Counted from the stretch's first letter, positions 15,966 through 24,898 are shown. The stretch is 64,000 bases of DNA from Amycolatopsis cihanbeyliensis (GCF_006715045.1 NZ_VFML01000001.1:4990501-5054500); one strand, 5' to 3'. Made by a program: numbers and translations. The notes: a model not told the origin generated them from the letters alone.

Positions 15966-17228
15966 GTGACCGCTGCCGCCGCGCCAGTACCCACACCCGC
16001 CAGGGCCCGGCGGGTGATGGTCGCCGTGGCCACCGCGGGAGTCGCCTCCTTCGCGCTGCTCTATGCCCCGCAACCGGTGCTGCCGCAGCTCGCCGGGTAT
16101 TTCCACCTCGAACCCGGCGGCGCGTCCCTGGCGATCAGCATCGGCACGGGCGCGCTGGCCGTCGCGGTGCTGCCGATCGCCGCGCTGTCGGAGCTGGTCG
16201 GCAGGCGACCGATCATCCTGGCCTCGGTGATCGGGTCGGCGGTACTGGCGCTGCTGCTCCCGCTCGCGCAGAGCTACCCGTTGTTCCTGCTGGTACGCGC
16301 GTTGCAGGGGGTGGCGATCGCGGGCTTTCCTGGGGTAGCCGCCGCGTACCTTGCCGAGCAGCTCGGCAAGGAAGGGCCGGGCTCGCGCGGGGTCGCCGCC
16401 GCGGTGGGCGTGATGATCGCCGGTAACACCGTCGGCGGCATGACGGGCAGGCTGGCCAGCGGGTTCACCGCCGACCTGCTGGGCTGGCAGGGTGCGCTCA
16501 CGGTGGTCACCGCGATCGCGCTGCTTTGCGCGCTGCTCACCGTGCTCGCGTTGCCGCGCGACCCGGAGGCACCGCGGACCGGCGGCGGGCACCGGGTCCG
16601 CTCCGTCCTCGGCGGGCTCGGGACCGCGCTGCGCGGCCCGGTGCTGCTCGCCCAGTACGCGGTCGCGCTGCTGGCCATGGGTTCCTTCGTGGCGCTGTAC
16701 AACGTGGCGGGCTTCCGGCTCACCGGCCCGCCGCTGCACCTTTCGCCCGCGGCGGCCGCGCTGGTGTTCCTCGCCTACGCGATGGGCGCGGTCTCCTCGG
16801 CGACCATGGGCCGGCTGGTCACCCGGTTCGGCAGGGCTCGTTCGCTGGTCACCGCGTTGCTGGTGACGGTGGGCGGGGCGGTACTGACCATCCCCGACTC
16901 GCTGCCGCTGGTCGTGCTCGGCTTCGTGGTGCTCACCGGCGGCTTCTTCGCCGCGCACGCGGTGGCCAACGGCTGGGCGGCGGCCGAGGCGCCGGCGGAG
17001 GCGCGCGGGCAGGTCTCCGGGCTGTACACCCTGGCCTACTACCTCGGCAGCAGCGTCGGCGGGACGGTCGGCAGCGTGGTCTACGGCCACGCGGGCTGGG
17101 GGTGGCTGGTCGGCACCACCGCCGTCTGGCTGTTGCTGGCGACCCTCGCGGTGGCGGCGGTCAACGTTTGCCTGGAAACGCGCGACACGATCAGCTCGGC
17201 GAGGCTCGGACTCCGGTCACGGCCATAA
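15966..17228 (+). CDS. MFS transporter (YnfM-like)
   Basis: 420-aa major facilitator with about 12 hydrophobic segments, similar to the YnfM/AraJ-type drug or metabolite exporters. Seen: FALLYAPQPVLPQLAGYF in the first helix region, the loop 2-3 motif SELVGRRPII near residue 78, LVRALQGVAIAGFPG in helix 4, and a repeat of the motif in the second half (GRLVTRFGRARSL). GTG at 15966 is leaderless. The last 17 residues (ETRDTISSARLGLRSRP) are encoded inside a roughly 212-bp interspersed repeat, so the native C-terminus was probably replaced. Substrate unknown; likely regulated by the adjacent LysR. Confidence 0.87.
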   Translation: MTAAAAPVPTPARARRVMVAVATAGVASFALLYAPQPVLPQLAGYFHLEPGGASLAISIGTGALAVAVLPIAALSELVGRRPIILASVIGSAVLALLLPLAQSYPLFLLVRALQGVAIAGFPGVAAAYLAEQLGKEGPGSRGVAAAVGVMIAGNTVGGMTGRLASGFTADLLGWQGALTVVTAIALLCALLTVLALPRDPEAPRTGGGHRVRSVLGGLGTALRGPVLLAQYAVALLAMGSFVALYNVAGFRLTGPPLHLSPAAAALVFLAYAMGAVSSATMGRLVTRFGRARSLVTALLVTVGGAVLTIPDSLPLVVLGFVVLTGGFFAAHAVANGWAAAEAPAEARGQVSGLYTLAYYLGSSVGGTVGSVVYGHAGWGWLVGTTAVWLLLATLAVAAVNVCLETRDTISSARLGLRSRP

Positions 17229-17387
17229 CGTTCGCAGGTCATGCGCCCCGCCTCCCCGCTCGCGGGCTCTTCGCCGCTGAGCACAGCGGCGCGGAGCGCT
17301 TCCGTTTGGGCGGTGGTGGGAGACGGGCGGGCGAGTTCCTCCACTCGCCTTGAGCAGTAAAAGTCCAGTTCAGAAACGGGCTCTCAG
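17176..17387 (+). repeat. Interspersed ~212-bp element, copy A
   Basis: Similar over its whole length, without indels in the central part, to the inverse complement of 46167-46377. The right end GTTCAGAAACGGGCTCTCAG (17368-17387) matches 16 of 20 positions of the far end of copy B, so the element family has terminal inverted repeats like a MITE. The left end here is degenerate and lies inside the MFS gene. A short frame ending at TGA 17351-17353 (ITFAGHAPRLPARGLFAAEH, then GAERFRLGGGGRRAGEF) is shared with copy B. The right end stops 8 bp from the O-methyltransferase stop codon. Confidence 0.8.
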
Positions 17388-17395
17388 ACGTACTG

Positions 17396-18049
17396 TCAGG
17401 CGGTCGTATGCGCGGCCACCAGCAGCCCCGCGCCCACCGGAAGCAGCGCGGGCATCAGCCGCTCGTCCTCCCGGACCGCGCGGGTGAGGCCGCGCAGCGC
17501 GAGTGCCTCCGCGTCCCGCCGTGCCGGGTCGGTCACCCTGCCCTCCGCCAGCACCCCCTGGAACACGATGACCCCACCCGGCCGCAGCAACTGCACGCCG
17601 AGCTCGCAGTAGCCGGGGTACTCGGGCGCGGCGGCGTCGATGAACACCAGGTCATAGCCCCCGGTGGTGAGCCGGGGCAGCACGTCCAGCGCCCTGCCCA
17701 TGATCAGCCGGGTGCGGCTGGGCGGGTAGCCGGCGGCCAGGAAGTTCTGCCGCGCCGACCGGTGGTACTCCGGCTCGATGTCGATGGAGGTGAGCACGCC
17801 GTCCTCGGCCATGCCCCGCAGCAGGTAGAGCCCGCTCACCCCGGTGCCCGTGCCGACCTCCACCACGGCCCGGGCCCGCGAGGCGGCCGTCAGGAAGCGC
17901 AGGGCGGCACCGCCCGCGCGGCTGAGCGGGACGCAGCCCAGGTCCTCGGCCTGTGCGCGGGCGGACTGCAGAACCTCGTCCTCGGGCAGGTAACCCTCGA
18001 TGTAGTCACCCAGATCGGCCGAACCGGTGATGTGTGTCTCGGAGGTCAC
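17396..18049 (-). CDS. O-methyltransferase family 3
   Basis: 217-aa SAM-dependent methyltransferase of the catechol/caffeoyl-CoA O-methyltransferase fold. Seen: SAM-binding [16 protein letters not shown] near residue 62, the acidic SIDIEPEYH near residue 88, [13 protein letters not shown] near residue 130 and [17 protein letters not shown] at 18049 is 6 nt after TAATGT on the minus strand, a leaderless start. It is divergent from sigE, exactly as its counterpart is in Mycobacterium. Substrate unknown. Confidence 0.88.
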   Translation of the reverse strand: MTSETHITGSADLGDYIEGYLPEDEVLQSARAQAEDLGCVPLSRAGGAALRFLTAASRARAVVEVGTGTGVSGLYLLRGMAEDGVLTSIDIEPEYHRSARQNFLAAGYPPSRTRLIMGRALDVLPRLTTGGYDLVFIDAAAPEYPGYCELGVQLLRPGGVIVFQGVLAEGRVTDPARRDAEALALRGLTRAVREDERLMPALLPVGAGLLVAAHTTA

Positions 18050-18055
18050 GCGGAA

Positions 18056-18061
18056 ACATTA
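18056..18061 (-). promoter_or_regulatory. Candidate -10 box for the O-methyltransferase gene
   Basis: TAATGT on the minus strand, 6 nt before the GTG at 18049; one of the best matches to TANNNT in the window. Confidence 0.55.
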
Positions 18062-18110
18062 GCGGTGCGTACCGAGGTATCCGAGCGGGACCGGCGGAAA
18101 GGGGAAACCT

Positions 18111-18129
18111 TCTCAGGCTGCTCTCAGCC
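18111..18129 (+). promoter_or_regulatory. Direct repeats upstream of sigE, candidate response-regulator site
   Basis: TCTCAGGC (18111-18118) and TCTCAGCC (18122-18129) are 8-bp direct repeats with an 11-bp period, one DNA turn. OmpR/PhoB-family response regulators bind such sites, and in Mycobacterium MprA binds direct repeats upstream of sigE. Assignment to an MprA-like regulator is inference. Confidence 0.5.
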
Positions 18130-18179
18130 CGATCTCACTAGAACCATAAGGAAGCAGGCGAAACTGAGTCACACAGGCG

Positions 18180-18205
18180 GGAACACGCGGGGCAGGCTCC
18201 GCGTT
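18180..18205 (+). promoter_or_regulatory. ECF-type promoter of sigE
   Basis: GGAAC (18180-18184) and CGTT (18202-18205) are separated by 17 nt, matching the GGAAC-N16-18-CGTT pattern of SigE/SigH-class promoters. It ends 27 nt before the sigE ATG, so autoregulation or control by a related ECF sigma factor is likely. Confidence 0.65.
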
Positions 18206-18232
18206 GGGCTGAGTAGTTGGGAGATCCGCCCT

Positions 18233-18886
18233 ATGGAGGTGCCTTCGCTGTCGATGCAGAAGAGTCCGAAGAGTGCTGAGCTGCCGGCGGATGCCGCCGC
18301 CGTGACTCAGGTCGGGGAGCAGGTCGAGTCGACGTGGACCCCGCCGACCTGGGACGAGGTCGTGCGCGAGCATGCCGACCGCGTCTACCGGCTCGCCTAC
18401 CGCCTCAGCGGCAACGTCCACGACGCGGAGGACCTCACCCAGGAGACCTTCATCCGGGTGTTCCGCTCGCTGGCCTCGTACAAGCCGGGCACCTTCGAGG
18501 GGTGGCTGCACCGGATCACCACGAACCTGTTCCTGGACATGGCGCGTCGCCGCTCGCGGGTGCGCATGGAGGGCCTGCCCGAGGACACCGACCGCATCGT
18601 CGGTGACGACCCGAGCCCGGAGCAGGTCTACTCCCGGACCCACCTGGACCCCGACCTGCAGGCGGCGCTGGACGAGCTCCCGCCGGAGTTCCGCGCCGCG
18701 GTCGTGCTCTGCGATGTGGAGGGGCTGTCCTACGAGGAGATCGGCGCCACCCTTGGGGTTAAGCTCGGCACCGTGCGCAGCAGAATCCACCGCGGAAGGC
18801 AGGCGCTCCGCGCGGCATTGGAGCGTCGTAAGGCCCCGAACGCCGACACCGCGCCCGCGCTCACCTACGCGGAGGCTCGGGTATGA
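18233..18886 (+). CDS. sigE: ECF sigma factor SigE
   Basis: 217-aa extracytoplasmic-function sigma factor for envelope stress. Seen: region 2 with [20 protein letters not shown] and the -10 recognition helix [20 protein letters not shown], then region 4 with [20 protein letters not shown] and [22 protein letters not shown] at 18233 is used; ATG at 18254 with GGAGGT upstream is an alternative, and multiple starts are known for mycobacterial SigE. The stop overlaps the rseA start (ATGA). A GGAAC/CGTT promoter lies upstream. The order sigE-rseA-htrA-tatB matches Mycobacterium. Confidence 0.95.
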   Translation: MEVPSLSMQKSPKSAELPADAAAVTQVGEQVESTWTPPTWDEVVREHADRVYRLAYRLSGNVHDAEDLTQETFIRVFRSLASYKPGTFEGWLHRITTNLFLDMARRRSRVRMEGLPEDTDRIVGDDPSPEQVYSRTHLDPDLQAALDELPPEFRAAVVLCDVEGLSYEEIGATLGVKLGTVRSRIHRGRQALRAALERRKAPNADTAPALTYAEARV

Positions 18887-19605
18887 GCGAAGCACGGGGA
18901 TGGGGACTCCCCGAATCGCACCTGCTACCGGACGCCGTGGTCGCGTTCGTCGATCGAGAGCTTTCCCTCGGCGCGCATGAGCGGGCGGCGGCGCATGTGG
19001 CCCGCTGCCCCGGTTGCGCGGCCGAAGTCACCGCGCAGCGGCAGGCCCGCGCCGCGGTGACCTCGGCCGAGGCGCCGACGATGTCGGCGGGTTTCCTGGC
19101 GAGCCTGCGGTCCATACCCGAGCACACCGATGTCTCCAGCACGCCGGACAACCTGGCGATCACCGAGGACGGCCAGCTGGTCGCGATCCAGCGCCCGGAC
19201 CGGGTCGCCGGTCTGCGTTCCTCGAGCTCGTCCGGTTCCCCGGCCGGTGTGGAGTCAGCCCCGCTCGGTAGCACCGCCCCGCTCGGTAACTCGCCGAATG
19301 TGCTCGGCAACGGAGCGCGGTTGAACGTGTCGAAGCGCGCGGCGCAGGGCGCGGGTGTGGTGGTGTCCGGGCTGGTGCTGAGCGCGCTCGCCCTGGTCGC
19401 CACCTCCGGTGGGGAGGAGACGGGCGGCGGATCCGGCGTCCCGCCCCAGGATGTGCTGCGTGCGCAGTTCGGGGTGCAGGGGCCGCCGCGGCAGGCCGCG
19501 ACCAGCACACCGACCAGCACCTCGCCGAGCACGTCGTCCACGGCCGATGACGCCGATGACGCCACGCGCGAGGTGCCGGTGCCCGTGGGAGCGAACCGGC
19601 CCTGA
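18883..19605 (+). CDS. rseA: Anti-sigma factor RseA, zinc-associated type
   Basis: 240 aa. The N-terminal anti-sigma domain contains the zinc motif HVARCPGC (HxxxCxxC) near residue 37, so it probably binds and inhibits SigE in a redox- or phosphorylation-sensitive way. A low-complexity Ser/Gly linker follows (residues ~105-145), then one hydrophobic segment ([18 protein letters not shown], ~155-175) and a Thr/Ser/Asp-rich tail predicted to be outside. Mycobacterial RseA is shorter; the extra membrane segment and tail suggest a membrane-anchored variant. The start codon overlaps the sigE stop. Confidence 0.9.
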   Translation: MSEARGWGLPESHLLPDAVVAFVDRELSLGAHERAAAHVARCPGCAAEVTAQRQARAAVTSAEAPTMSAGFLASLRSIPEHTDVSSTPDNLAITEDGQLVAIQRPDRVAGLRSSSSSGSPAGVESAPLGSTAPLGNSPNVLGNGARLNVSKRAAQGAGVVVSGLVLSALALVATSGGEETGGGSGVPPQDVLRAQFGVQGPPRQAATSTPTSTSPSTSSTADDADDATREVPVPVGANRP

Positions 19606-19739
19606 GCGGCTGTTCCTGCGCAACGCCTACTTCACCGGGATCGCGGCAGACTTGGTGATCCGGAGCTGGCGTATGGTCACGCCAGTCAGGCACGCGTCCG
19701 CTTGGCGGAGCTCGAGGCACCGACACATCCCGGGGAACG

Positions 19740-21269
19740 ATGAACCAGCCGAACTCGAACCAGGAACATCCCGCGGCGCGGGAGAACCGGCTCGGGCCTC
19801 GCCCGGTCAACCGTCCCCCGGTGGATCAGACGCAGGCGGCCGTCTTCGGTCGCCCGCGGGGCGTACAGGGTTCGTTCGACAAGCTGTACTCGCCGGACAG
19901 CCGCAACGGCAGGGCCGAGGGGATGGCCATGACGCCGCCGCCCCCGGAGTCGCTGGCCGAGGCGTTCCGCCGCCCGCAGGGAGCCGAGAGGGTCGTGCTG
20001 CAGCGACCGCAGGACGGCAACGGGGGCAGCCCGGCCGAGGAGTCCGAGCACCCGCTGTGGTCCCGGCAGGGGGATCCGTGGCGAGACCCCGGCGCGGGTG
20101 CCGTGCTCGGCGGTCCCGCCGTGCGCTCCGAGGAGGACGCCGAGGACAACGCCGAACGGCCCCGCGGGGCGCTGCTGAGCCTGCCCGAGGTGCTGTTCGG
20201 CCGCAGGGTGAAGCCCACCGCGCTGGCCCTGCTCGGTGCGGTCGCGCTGCTGGTCGGCGCCGTCGGTGGGGTGGTCGGCTGGTTCCTTTCCAGCGCGGGT
20301 GACTCGCTGACCGGGGAGCTGAACATCGCCGAGGCCCAGGCGGGCAAGGAACGCCCCGCGGGTTCGGTCGCCGATATCGCCGGCCGGGTGGCCCCGGCCG
20401 TGGTTTCGATCGAGGTCAAGTCCGGTCAGGACGGCCAGGTCGGCTCGGGGGTCGTGCTCGACTCGGACGGTTATGTGGTCACCAACAACCACGTCGTCTC
20501 CTCGGCGACCAGGGACGATCAGGCCGAGATCACCGCGGTGTTCATCGACGGCACCCGCGCCGAGGCGCGGATCGTCGGCACCGACCCGAAGACCGACCTC
20601 GCGGTGATCAAGGTGAACGTGCCGAACCCGGTGGTCATCGAGGTCGGTAAGTCCGCGGATCTCGCGGCCGGCGACTCGGTCGTGGCCGTCGGTTCGCCCT
20701 TCGGCCTGGAGAACACGGTCACCGAGGGCATCGTCAGCGCGTTGAACCGGCCGGTGACCGCACCGGGGGAGAACGGGGACCCGCCGGTGACCTACGACGC
20801 CATCCAGACCGACGCCGCGATCAACCCGGGCAACTCCGGCGGTGCGCTGGTGGACTCCACCGGTGCGCTGGTCGGGATCAACTCACTGATCAGGACGGTC
20901 GGCAGCCGGGGTGAGGGCGGCAGCATCGGTCTCGGCTTCGCCATCCCGGTCGACCAGGTGGTCCGGATCAGCGAGGCACTGATCCGGGACGGGGCGGTCA
21001 AGCACGCCGACCTCGGGGTGAACGCGGCGTCGGTGTCGGCGAACACCTCGGAGGGCGCGCAGATCCGCAACGTCACCGCGGGTGGGCCCGCGGCGAACGC
21101 CGGGATCGCCGAGGGCGACGTGATCACCAAGGTCGGGGACCGGCCGGTGCGTAACGCGGCCGAGTTGACCGTCGCGGTGCGTGAGTACGAGATCGGCGAG
21201 GTCGTGCCGGTGCAGCTGGTGCGGGCCAACCGGAAGCTGACCGTGGACGTCACGCTCGGCAGTGACTGA
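19740..21269 (+). CDS. htrA: HtrA-type serine protease with PDZ domain
   Basis: 509-aa membrane-anchored envelope protease. Residues 1-155 are a disordered, Pro/Glu-rich cytoplasmic part; a transmembrane helix follows (ALALLGAVALLVGAVGGVVG, ~162-182), then a trypsin-like domain. Catalytic triad: H251 in TNNHVV, D286 in KTDLAVI, S366 in GNSGGALVD. A C-terminal PDZ domain starts near residue 420 (IRNVTAGGPAANAGIAEGDV). ATG at 19740 follows GGGGAA. It belongs to the SigE regulon in relatives and lies directly behind rseA. A lone TATGGT at 19672-19677 could be a -10 box, but the -35 spacing is poor. Confidence 0.93.
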   Translation: MNQPNSNQEHPAARENRLGPRPVNRPPVDQTQAAVFGRPRGVQGSFDKLYSPDSRNGRAEGMAMTPPPPESLAEAFRRPQGAERVVLQRPQDGNGGSPAEESEHPLWSRQGDPWRDPGAGAVLGGPAVRSEEDAEDNAERPRGALLSLPEVLFGRRVKPTALALLGAVALLVGAVGGVVGWFLSSAGDSLTGELNIAEAQAGKERPAGSVADIAGRVAPAVVSIEVKSGQDGQVGSGVVLDSDGYVVTNNHVVSSATRDDQAEITAVFIDGTRAEARIVGTDPKTDLAVIKVNVPNPVVIEVGKSADLAAGDSVVAVGSPFGLENTVTEGIVSALNRPVTAPGENGDPPVTYDAIQTDAAINPGNSGGALVDSTGALVGINSLIRTVGSRGEGGSIGLGFAIPVDQVVRISEALIRDGAVKHADLGVNAASVSANTSEGAQIRNVTAGGPAANAGIAEGDVITKVGDRPVRNAAELTVAVREYEIGEVVPVQLVRANRKLTVDVTLGSD

Positions 21270-21344
21270 GATTGCCGGAACCGCACGGCGTTTCCTGGCG
21301 GTACCCTGGTGCTGGCATACGCGTCGGCGAGGCGGAGGTTCGCG

Positions 21345-21749
21345 GTGTTCGAGAGCGTCGGGTGGGGCGAGATCCTCGTGCTCATCATCGCCGGGCTGTT
21401 CATCCTCGGCCCTGAGCGGCTGCCCGATGCGGCGGCCTGGCTGGGCAAGAGCGTCCGCAAGGTGCGCGATTTCGCCACCGGGGCGCGGCAGCAGCTGCGT
21501 GACGAGATGGGGCCGGAGTACGACGAGTTCCGCAAGCCGATCGAGGACCTGCGGGAGCTGCGCAGCTTCGACCCCAAGCGGGTGGTGACCCAGCACCTCT
21601 TCGACGGCGACACCGACCCGCTCGGGATGAACAACATCAACGGCAACGGTGGGGACCACTACAAGCCGAACGGCTATCCCGGAGCCACCAAGTCCGCCGA
21701 ACCCCTCAAGCCCGGCGAGAAGCCCCCGGTGGACCCCGACGCCACCTGA
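21345..21749 (+). CDS. tatB: Sec-independent translocase subunit TatB
   Basis: 134-aa Tat component. Seen: a single N-terminal membrane helix ([20 protein letters not shown]) with the conserved glutamate and the hinge GPERLP, an amphipathic helix ([20 protein letters not shown]), and a Pro/Lys-rich C-terminal tail. It pairs with TatC (not in the window) to recognise twin-arginine signal peptides. GTG at 21345 has GGAGG 6 nt upstream and gives the usual MFESVGWGE start. It ends 14 bp from the convergent mrp gene. Confidence 0.93.
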   Translation: MFESVGWGEILVLIIAGLFILGPERLPDAAAWLGKSVRKVRDFATGARQQLRDEMGPEYDEFRKPIEDLRELRSFDPKRVVTQHLFDGDTDPLGMNNINGNGGDHYKPNGYPGATKSAEPLKPGEKPPVDPDAT

Positions 21750-21763
21750 CGAACTACATACTG

Positions 21764-22903
21764 TCAGGTGGGGGTGACGTTCAGCATGCGACCGGCGAGG
21801 CCACGGGCCCGGGTGGAGAGCTTCGAGGACGCGGTGCGCAGCACCTCCGAGGCCGGAGCCGCCGGCTCGGACAGCACCAGTGGGGTGCCGATGTCGCCCT
21901 GCTCGCGCAGCCGCGGGTCGAGCGGAACCTGACCGAGCAGCGGAACCTCGGCGCCGGTGGACTTGGACAGCGAGTCGGCCACCGTCTGCCCGCCGCCGGA
22001 GCCGAAGATCTCCATCCGCGAGCCGTCCGGGGTCTCCAGCCAGGACATGTTCTCGATCACCCCGGCGATCCGCTGCCGGGTCTGTAGCGCGATGGCCCCC
22101 GCCCGCTCGGCCACCTCGGCCGCGGCCTGCTGCGGTGTGGTCACCACCAGCAACTCGGCGTTCGGGATGAGCTGGGCCACCGAGATCGCGATGTCCCCGG
22201 TGCCCGGCGGCAGGTCGAGCAGCAGGATGTCCAGGTCACCCCAGAACACGTCGGCGAGGAACTGTTGCAGCGCGCGGTGCAGCATCGGTCCCCGCCACAC
22301 CACCGGGGTGTTGCCGGGGGTGAACATCCCGATCGAGATGACCTTCACACCGTGCGCCTGCGGCGGCATGATCATCTTCTCCACCTTGGTCGGCTTATCC
22401 CGCGCGCCGAGCATCCGCGGCACCGAGTGACCGTAGATGTCCGCGTCCACCACGCCGACCGAGAGCCCGCGCTCCGCCATGGCCACGGCGAGGTTCACCG
22501 TCACGCTGGACTTGCCGACCCCGCCCTTACCGGAGGCAACGCAGTACACCCTGGTCAGCGAGCCGGGCTGGGCGAAGGGGATCACCGGTTCGGCCGCGTC
22601 GCCGCGGAGTGACTTGCGCAGCTCCGTGCGCTGCTCGTCACTCATCACGTCCAGCTCGACCTTGACCTCACGCACGCCGTCGAGCTGCTCGACCGCGGCG
22701 GTGGTGTCCTTGGTGATGGTGTCCTTCAGCGGGCAGCCCGCGATCGTGAGGTAGATCGCGACGTTGACCACGCCGTCCTCGCCGACCACGACGTCCTTGA
22801 CCATGCCAAGTTCGGTGATCGGCTTCTTGATCTCCGGGTCGATGACGTTCTTCAACGCGTTGTGGACGTCGTCGACACTGGGAAGCTGCTGCGTGCTGGT
22901 CAC
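21764..22903 (-). CDS. mrp: Mrp/NBP35-family iron-sulfur carrier ATPase
   Basis: 379 aa. An N-terminal MIP18/DUF59 domain (residues ~8-80: VIDPEIKKPITELGMV) is fused to a P-loop ATPase with deviant Walker A GKGGVGKSS near residue 125, VVDADIYGHS, and LLDLPPGTGD near residue 225. The family assembles or carries Fe-S clusters. The CxxC found in many Mrp proteins is replaced by WLETPDGSRM, as in mycobacterial Mrp, so cluster binding is uncertain. Start set at GTG 22903; an in-frame TTG lies 30 nt upstream. Confidence 0.92.
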   Translation of the reverse strand: MTSTQQLPSVDDVHNALKNVIDPEIKKPITELGMVKDVVVGEDGVVNVAIYLTIAGCPLKDTITKDTTAAVEQLDGVREVKVELDVMSDEQRTELRKSLRGDAAEPVIPFAQPGSLTRVYCVASGKGGVGKSSVTVNLAVAMAERGLSVGVVDADIYGHSVPRMLGARDKPTKVEKMIMPPQAHGVKVISIGMFTPGNTPVVWRGPMLHRALQQFLADVFWGDLDILLLDLPPGTGDIAISVAQLIPNAELLVVTTPQQAAAEVAERAGAIALQTRQRIAGVIENMSWLETPDGSRMEIFGSGGGQTVADSLSKSTGAEVPLLGQVPLDPRLREQGDIGTPLVLSEPAAPASEVLRTASSKLSTRARGLAGRMLNVTPT

Positions 22904-22996
22904 TGCTCGAGCACCGACCTTCTCTGGGGGCAAACCGAATGTTCACTCCCCATGCTACGGAAGGGTAGTTCGTGCCGGTTTCTTCCCCGCTCCCGC

Positions 22997-23887
22997 TCAG
23001 CGCGCGAAGGCCCACTCGGCGATCCGCACGACGGCGGTGTGCAGCCAGCCGCCCTCCTCCTCGTCCTCGACCGCCCACAGCCAGTTGAGTACCGCACGCA
23101 CCAGGGTCCAGTCCCTGGCCCGCGCCGGGTCGAGCCGGGCGGCGGCGACCAGCGCCGCGAACCGCTCGTCCAGCGTCGTCTCGCCCATCCGGTTCCACAG
23201 CAACGGGATCACCCCGAACTCGGGGTCACCCGCGATCGGCTTCGGGTCGATCACCAGCCACGGTTCCCGGCCGCCCCGCAGCACGTTCTCGTAGTGCAGG
23301 TCCTCGTTCACCAGCAGCGCACCGGCCCGGGGCCCACGCACCCGGCAGATGGCGACGGCGGCGTCCAGCAGGGCACGTGGCAGCGGCCTGCCGAGACGCT
23401 CCCAGTCGGTGGGCAGTTCGGCGGCCCACCGGGCCGCCTCGGCGCGCAACGTCCGGTGCAGTGGCGGCGCGGCCACGGAGAGCCTGCGCAACAACCCGCC
23501 CGCCACCGCCACGGCCACGCCGATCGGCTCGCCGTCCAGCGCGCGCCCGGCGTCCAGCCGTTCCAGCAGCAGGACGCCGTGTTCCGGATCGCCGTCCAGC
23601 AGCCGCACCGCGCCGGCGCCGTCCCATGCGGTGAGCGCGACCGGTTCGTCCCGGGTCTCCTCGTCGCGCCAGCAGATCTTGAGCACGGCTCGGCCGCCGC
23701 CCGCCCTGGTCACCGGCTGCACGACGCCGGTGTAGCCGTGCATCGTGGGGCCGTCCGGGGTCAGCGACCACGCCCGGTGGTACCGCGCGGCCACACCGGG
23801 CAGTTCGGCCAGCCACGCACGTCCCCGGTCACCGGCCATGGCGCCGACGCGCTCGGCGAACGCGGGCGGGACGATCAACTCGGTCAC
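22997..23887 (-). CDS. Aminoglycoside/hydroxyurea phosphotransferase-family kinase
   Basis: 296 aa, related to streptomycin 6-kinase and hydroxyurea phosphotransferase. Seen: the ATP-binding lysine in AVLKICWRDEE near residue 70, the Brenner motif as LVNEDLHYENVLR near residue 195, and the metal-binding aspartate in WLVIDPKPIAGDPEFG near residue 215. The usual HGDLH is NEDLH, but the catalytic Asp and following Asn are kept. GTG at 23887 is the start. Divergent from the slipin gene. Whether it protects against a drug or phosphorylates a house metabolite cannot be told from sequence. Confidence 0.82.
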   Translation of the reverse strand: MTELIVPPAFAERVGAMAGDRGRAWLAELPGVAARYHRAWSLTPDGPTMHGYTGVVQPVTRAGGGRAVLKICWRDEETRDEPVALTAWDGAGAVRLLDGDPEHGVLLLERLDAGRALDGEPIGVAVAVAGGLLRRLSVAAPPLHRTLRAEAARWAAELPTDWERLGRPLPRALLDAAVAICRVRGPRAGALLVNEDLHYENVLRGGREPWLVIDPKPIAGDPEFGVIPLLWNRMGETTLDERFAALVAAARLDPARARDWTLVRAVLNWLWAVEDEEEGGWLHTAVVRIAEWAFAR

Positions 23888-23990
23888 GGGCTCAGCGTTC
23901 CGCGCCTGTCGACCGGTTATCCGGACGCTGGCCAGGGAGAGCGTGCACTAATACCATGAACCATTCGGGGGTGTAAACCCAGGAGTTGTC

Positions 23991-24866
23991 ATGCCCACTG
24001 TGCTCACCGTTCTGGTTCTGCTCGCCGGGCTGCTGGTGTTCCTTGCGGCCTCCTCGATCCGGATCGTCAAGCAGTACGAGCGCGGCCTGGTCTTCCGGTT
24101 CGGTCGGGTGCACCGGCTGCCGAGGGAACCGGGACTGCGGCTCGTCGTGCCGGTCGTTGATCACCTGCGCAAGGTCAACATGCAGATCGTGACCCTGCCG
24201 GTGCCCGCGCAGGACGGCATCACCAGGGACAACGTCACGGTCCGGGTGGACGCGGTCGTGTACTTCAAGGTGATCGATCCGGTCGCGGCGATCGTCGGGG
24301 TCGAGGACTACCGCTTCGCGATGGGGCAGGTCGCGCAGACCTCGTTGCGCTCCATCATCGGCAAGAGCGACCTGGACGACCTGCTCTCGAACCGGGAACG
24401 GCTGAACGAGGGCCTTGAGCTGATGATCGACACGCCGGCGTTGAGCTGGGGGATCCACATCGACCGGGTGGAGATCAAGGATGTCGCGCTGCCGGAGGCG
24501 ATGAAGCGGGCGATGTCCCGGCAGGCCGCGGCCGAGCGGGAGCGGCGTGGTCGGATCATCGCCGCGGACGGCGAGCTGCAGGCCTCGGAGAAGCTGTCCC
24601 AGGCCGCGGCCGCCATGGCGGACACCCCGGCCGCGCTACAGTTGCGGCTGCTGGAAACGGTGGTGGAGGTGGCGGCGGAGAAGAACTCCACCCTGGTCCT
24701 GCCGTTCCCGGTGGAGCTGCTGCGCTTTCTGGACAAGGCCAGCCGGGAGCACATCGCCGAGGCCGCCGTGCCCCCGCAGTCGCGGCAGGGAGAGGACGCC
24801 GCGGAGCGTGGCGCTGCCCACCCCGAACCGGCGGAGGGTGCGGTTTCCCGTCATACTGACGGGTAA
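23991..24866 (+). CDS. Slipin/stomatin-like SPFH protein
   Basis: 291-aa membrane scaffold protein. One N-terminal hydrophobic segment (VLTVLVLLAGLLVFLAASSI) is followed by an SPFH/Band 7 domain from about residue 25 (IVKQYERGLVFRFGRVHRLP, VPVPAQDGITRDNVTVRVDA) and a helical coiled-coil region (MSRQAAAERERRGRIIAADG). The C-terminal tail is charged and Pro/Ala/Glu-rich. ATG at 23991 follows CAGGAG. The NfeD partner of other slipins is not adjacent. A membrane-microdomain role is a family inference. Confidence 0.88.
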   Translation: MPTVLTVLVLLAGLLVFLAASSIRIVKQYERGLVFRFGRVHRLPREPGLRLVVPVVDHLRKVNMQIVTLPVPAQDGITRDNVTVRVDAVVYFKVIDPVAAIVGVEDYRFAMGQVAQTSLRSIIGKSDLDDLLSNRERLNEGLELMIDTPALSWGIHIDRVEIKDVALPEAMKRAMSRQAAAERERRGRIIAADGELQASEKLSQAAAAMADTPAALQLRLLETVVEVAAEKNSTLVLPFPVELLRFLDKASREHIAEAAVPPQSRQGEDAAERGAAHPEPAEGAVSRHTDG

Positions 24867-24898
24867 CCTGCCGCGCCGAGCCACCTCCAGGAGCATGC

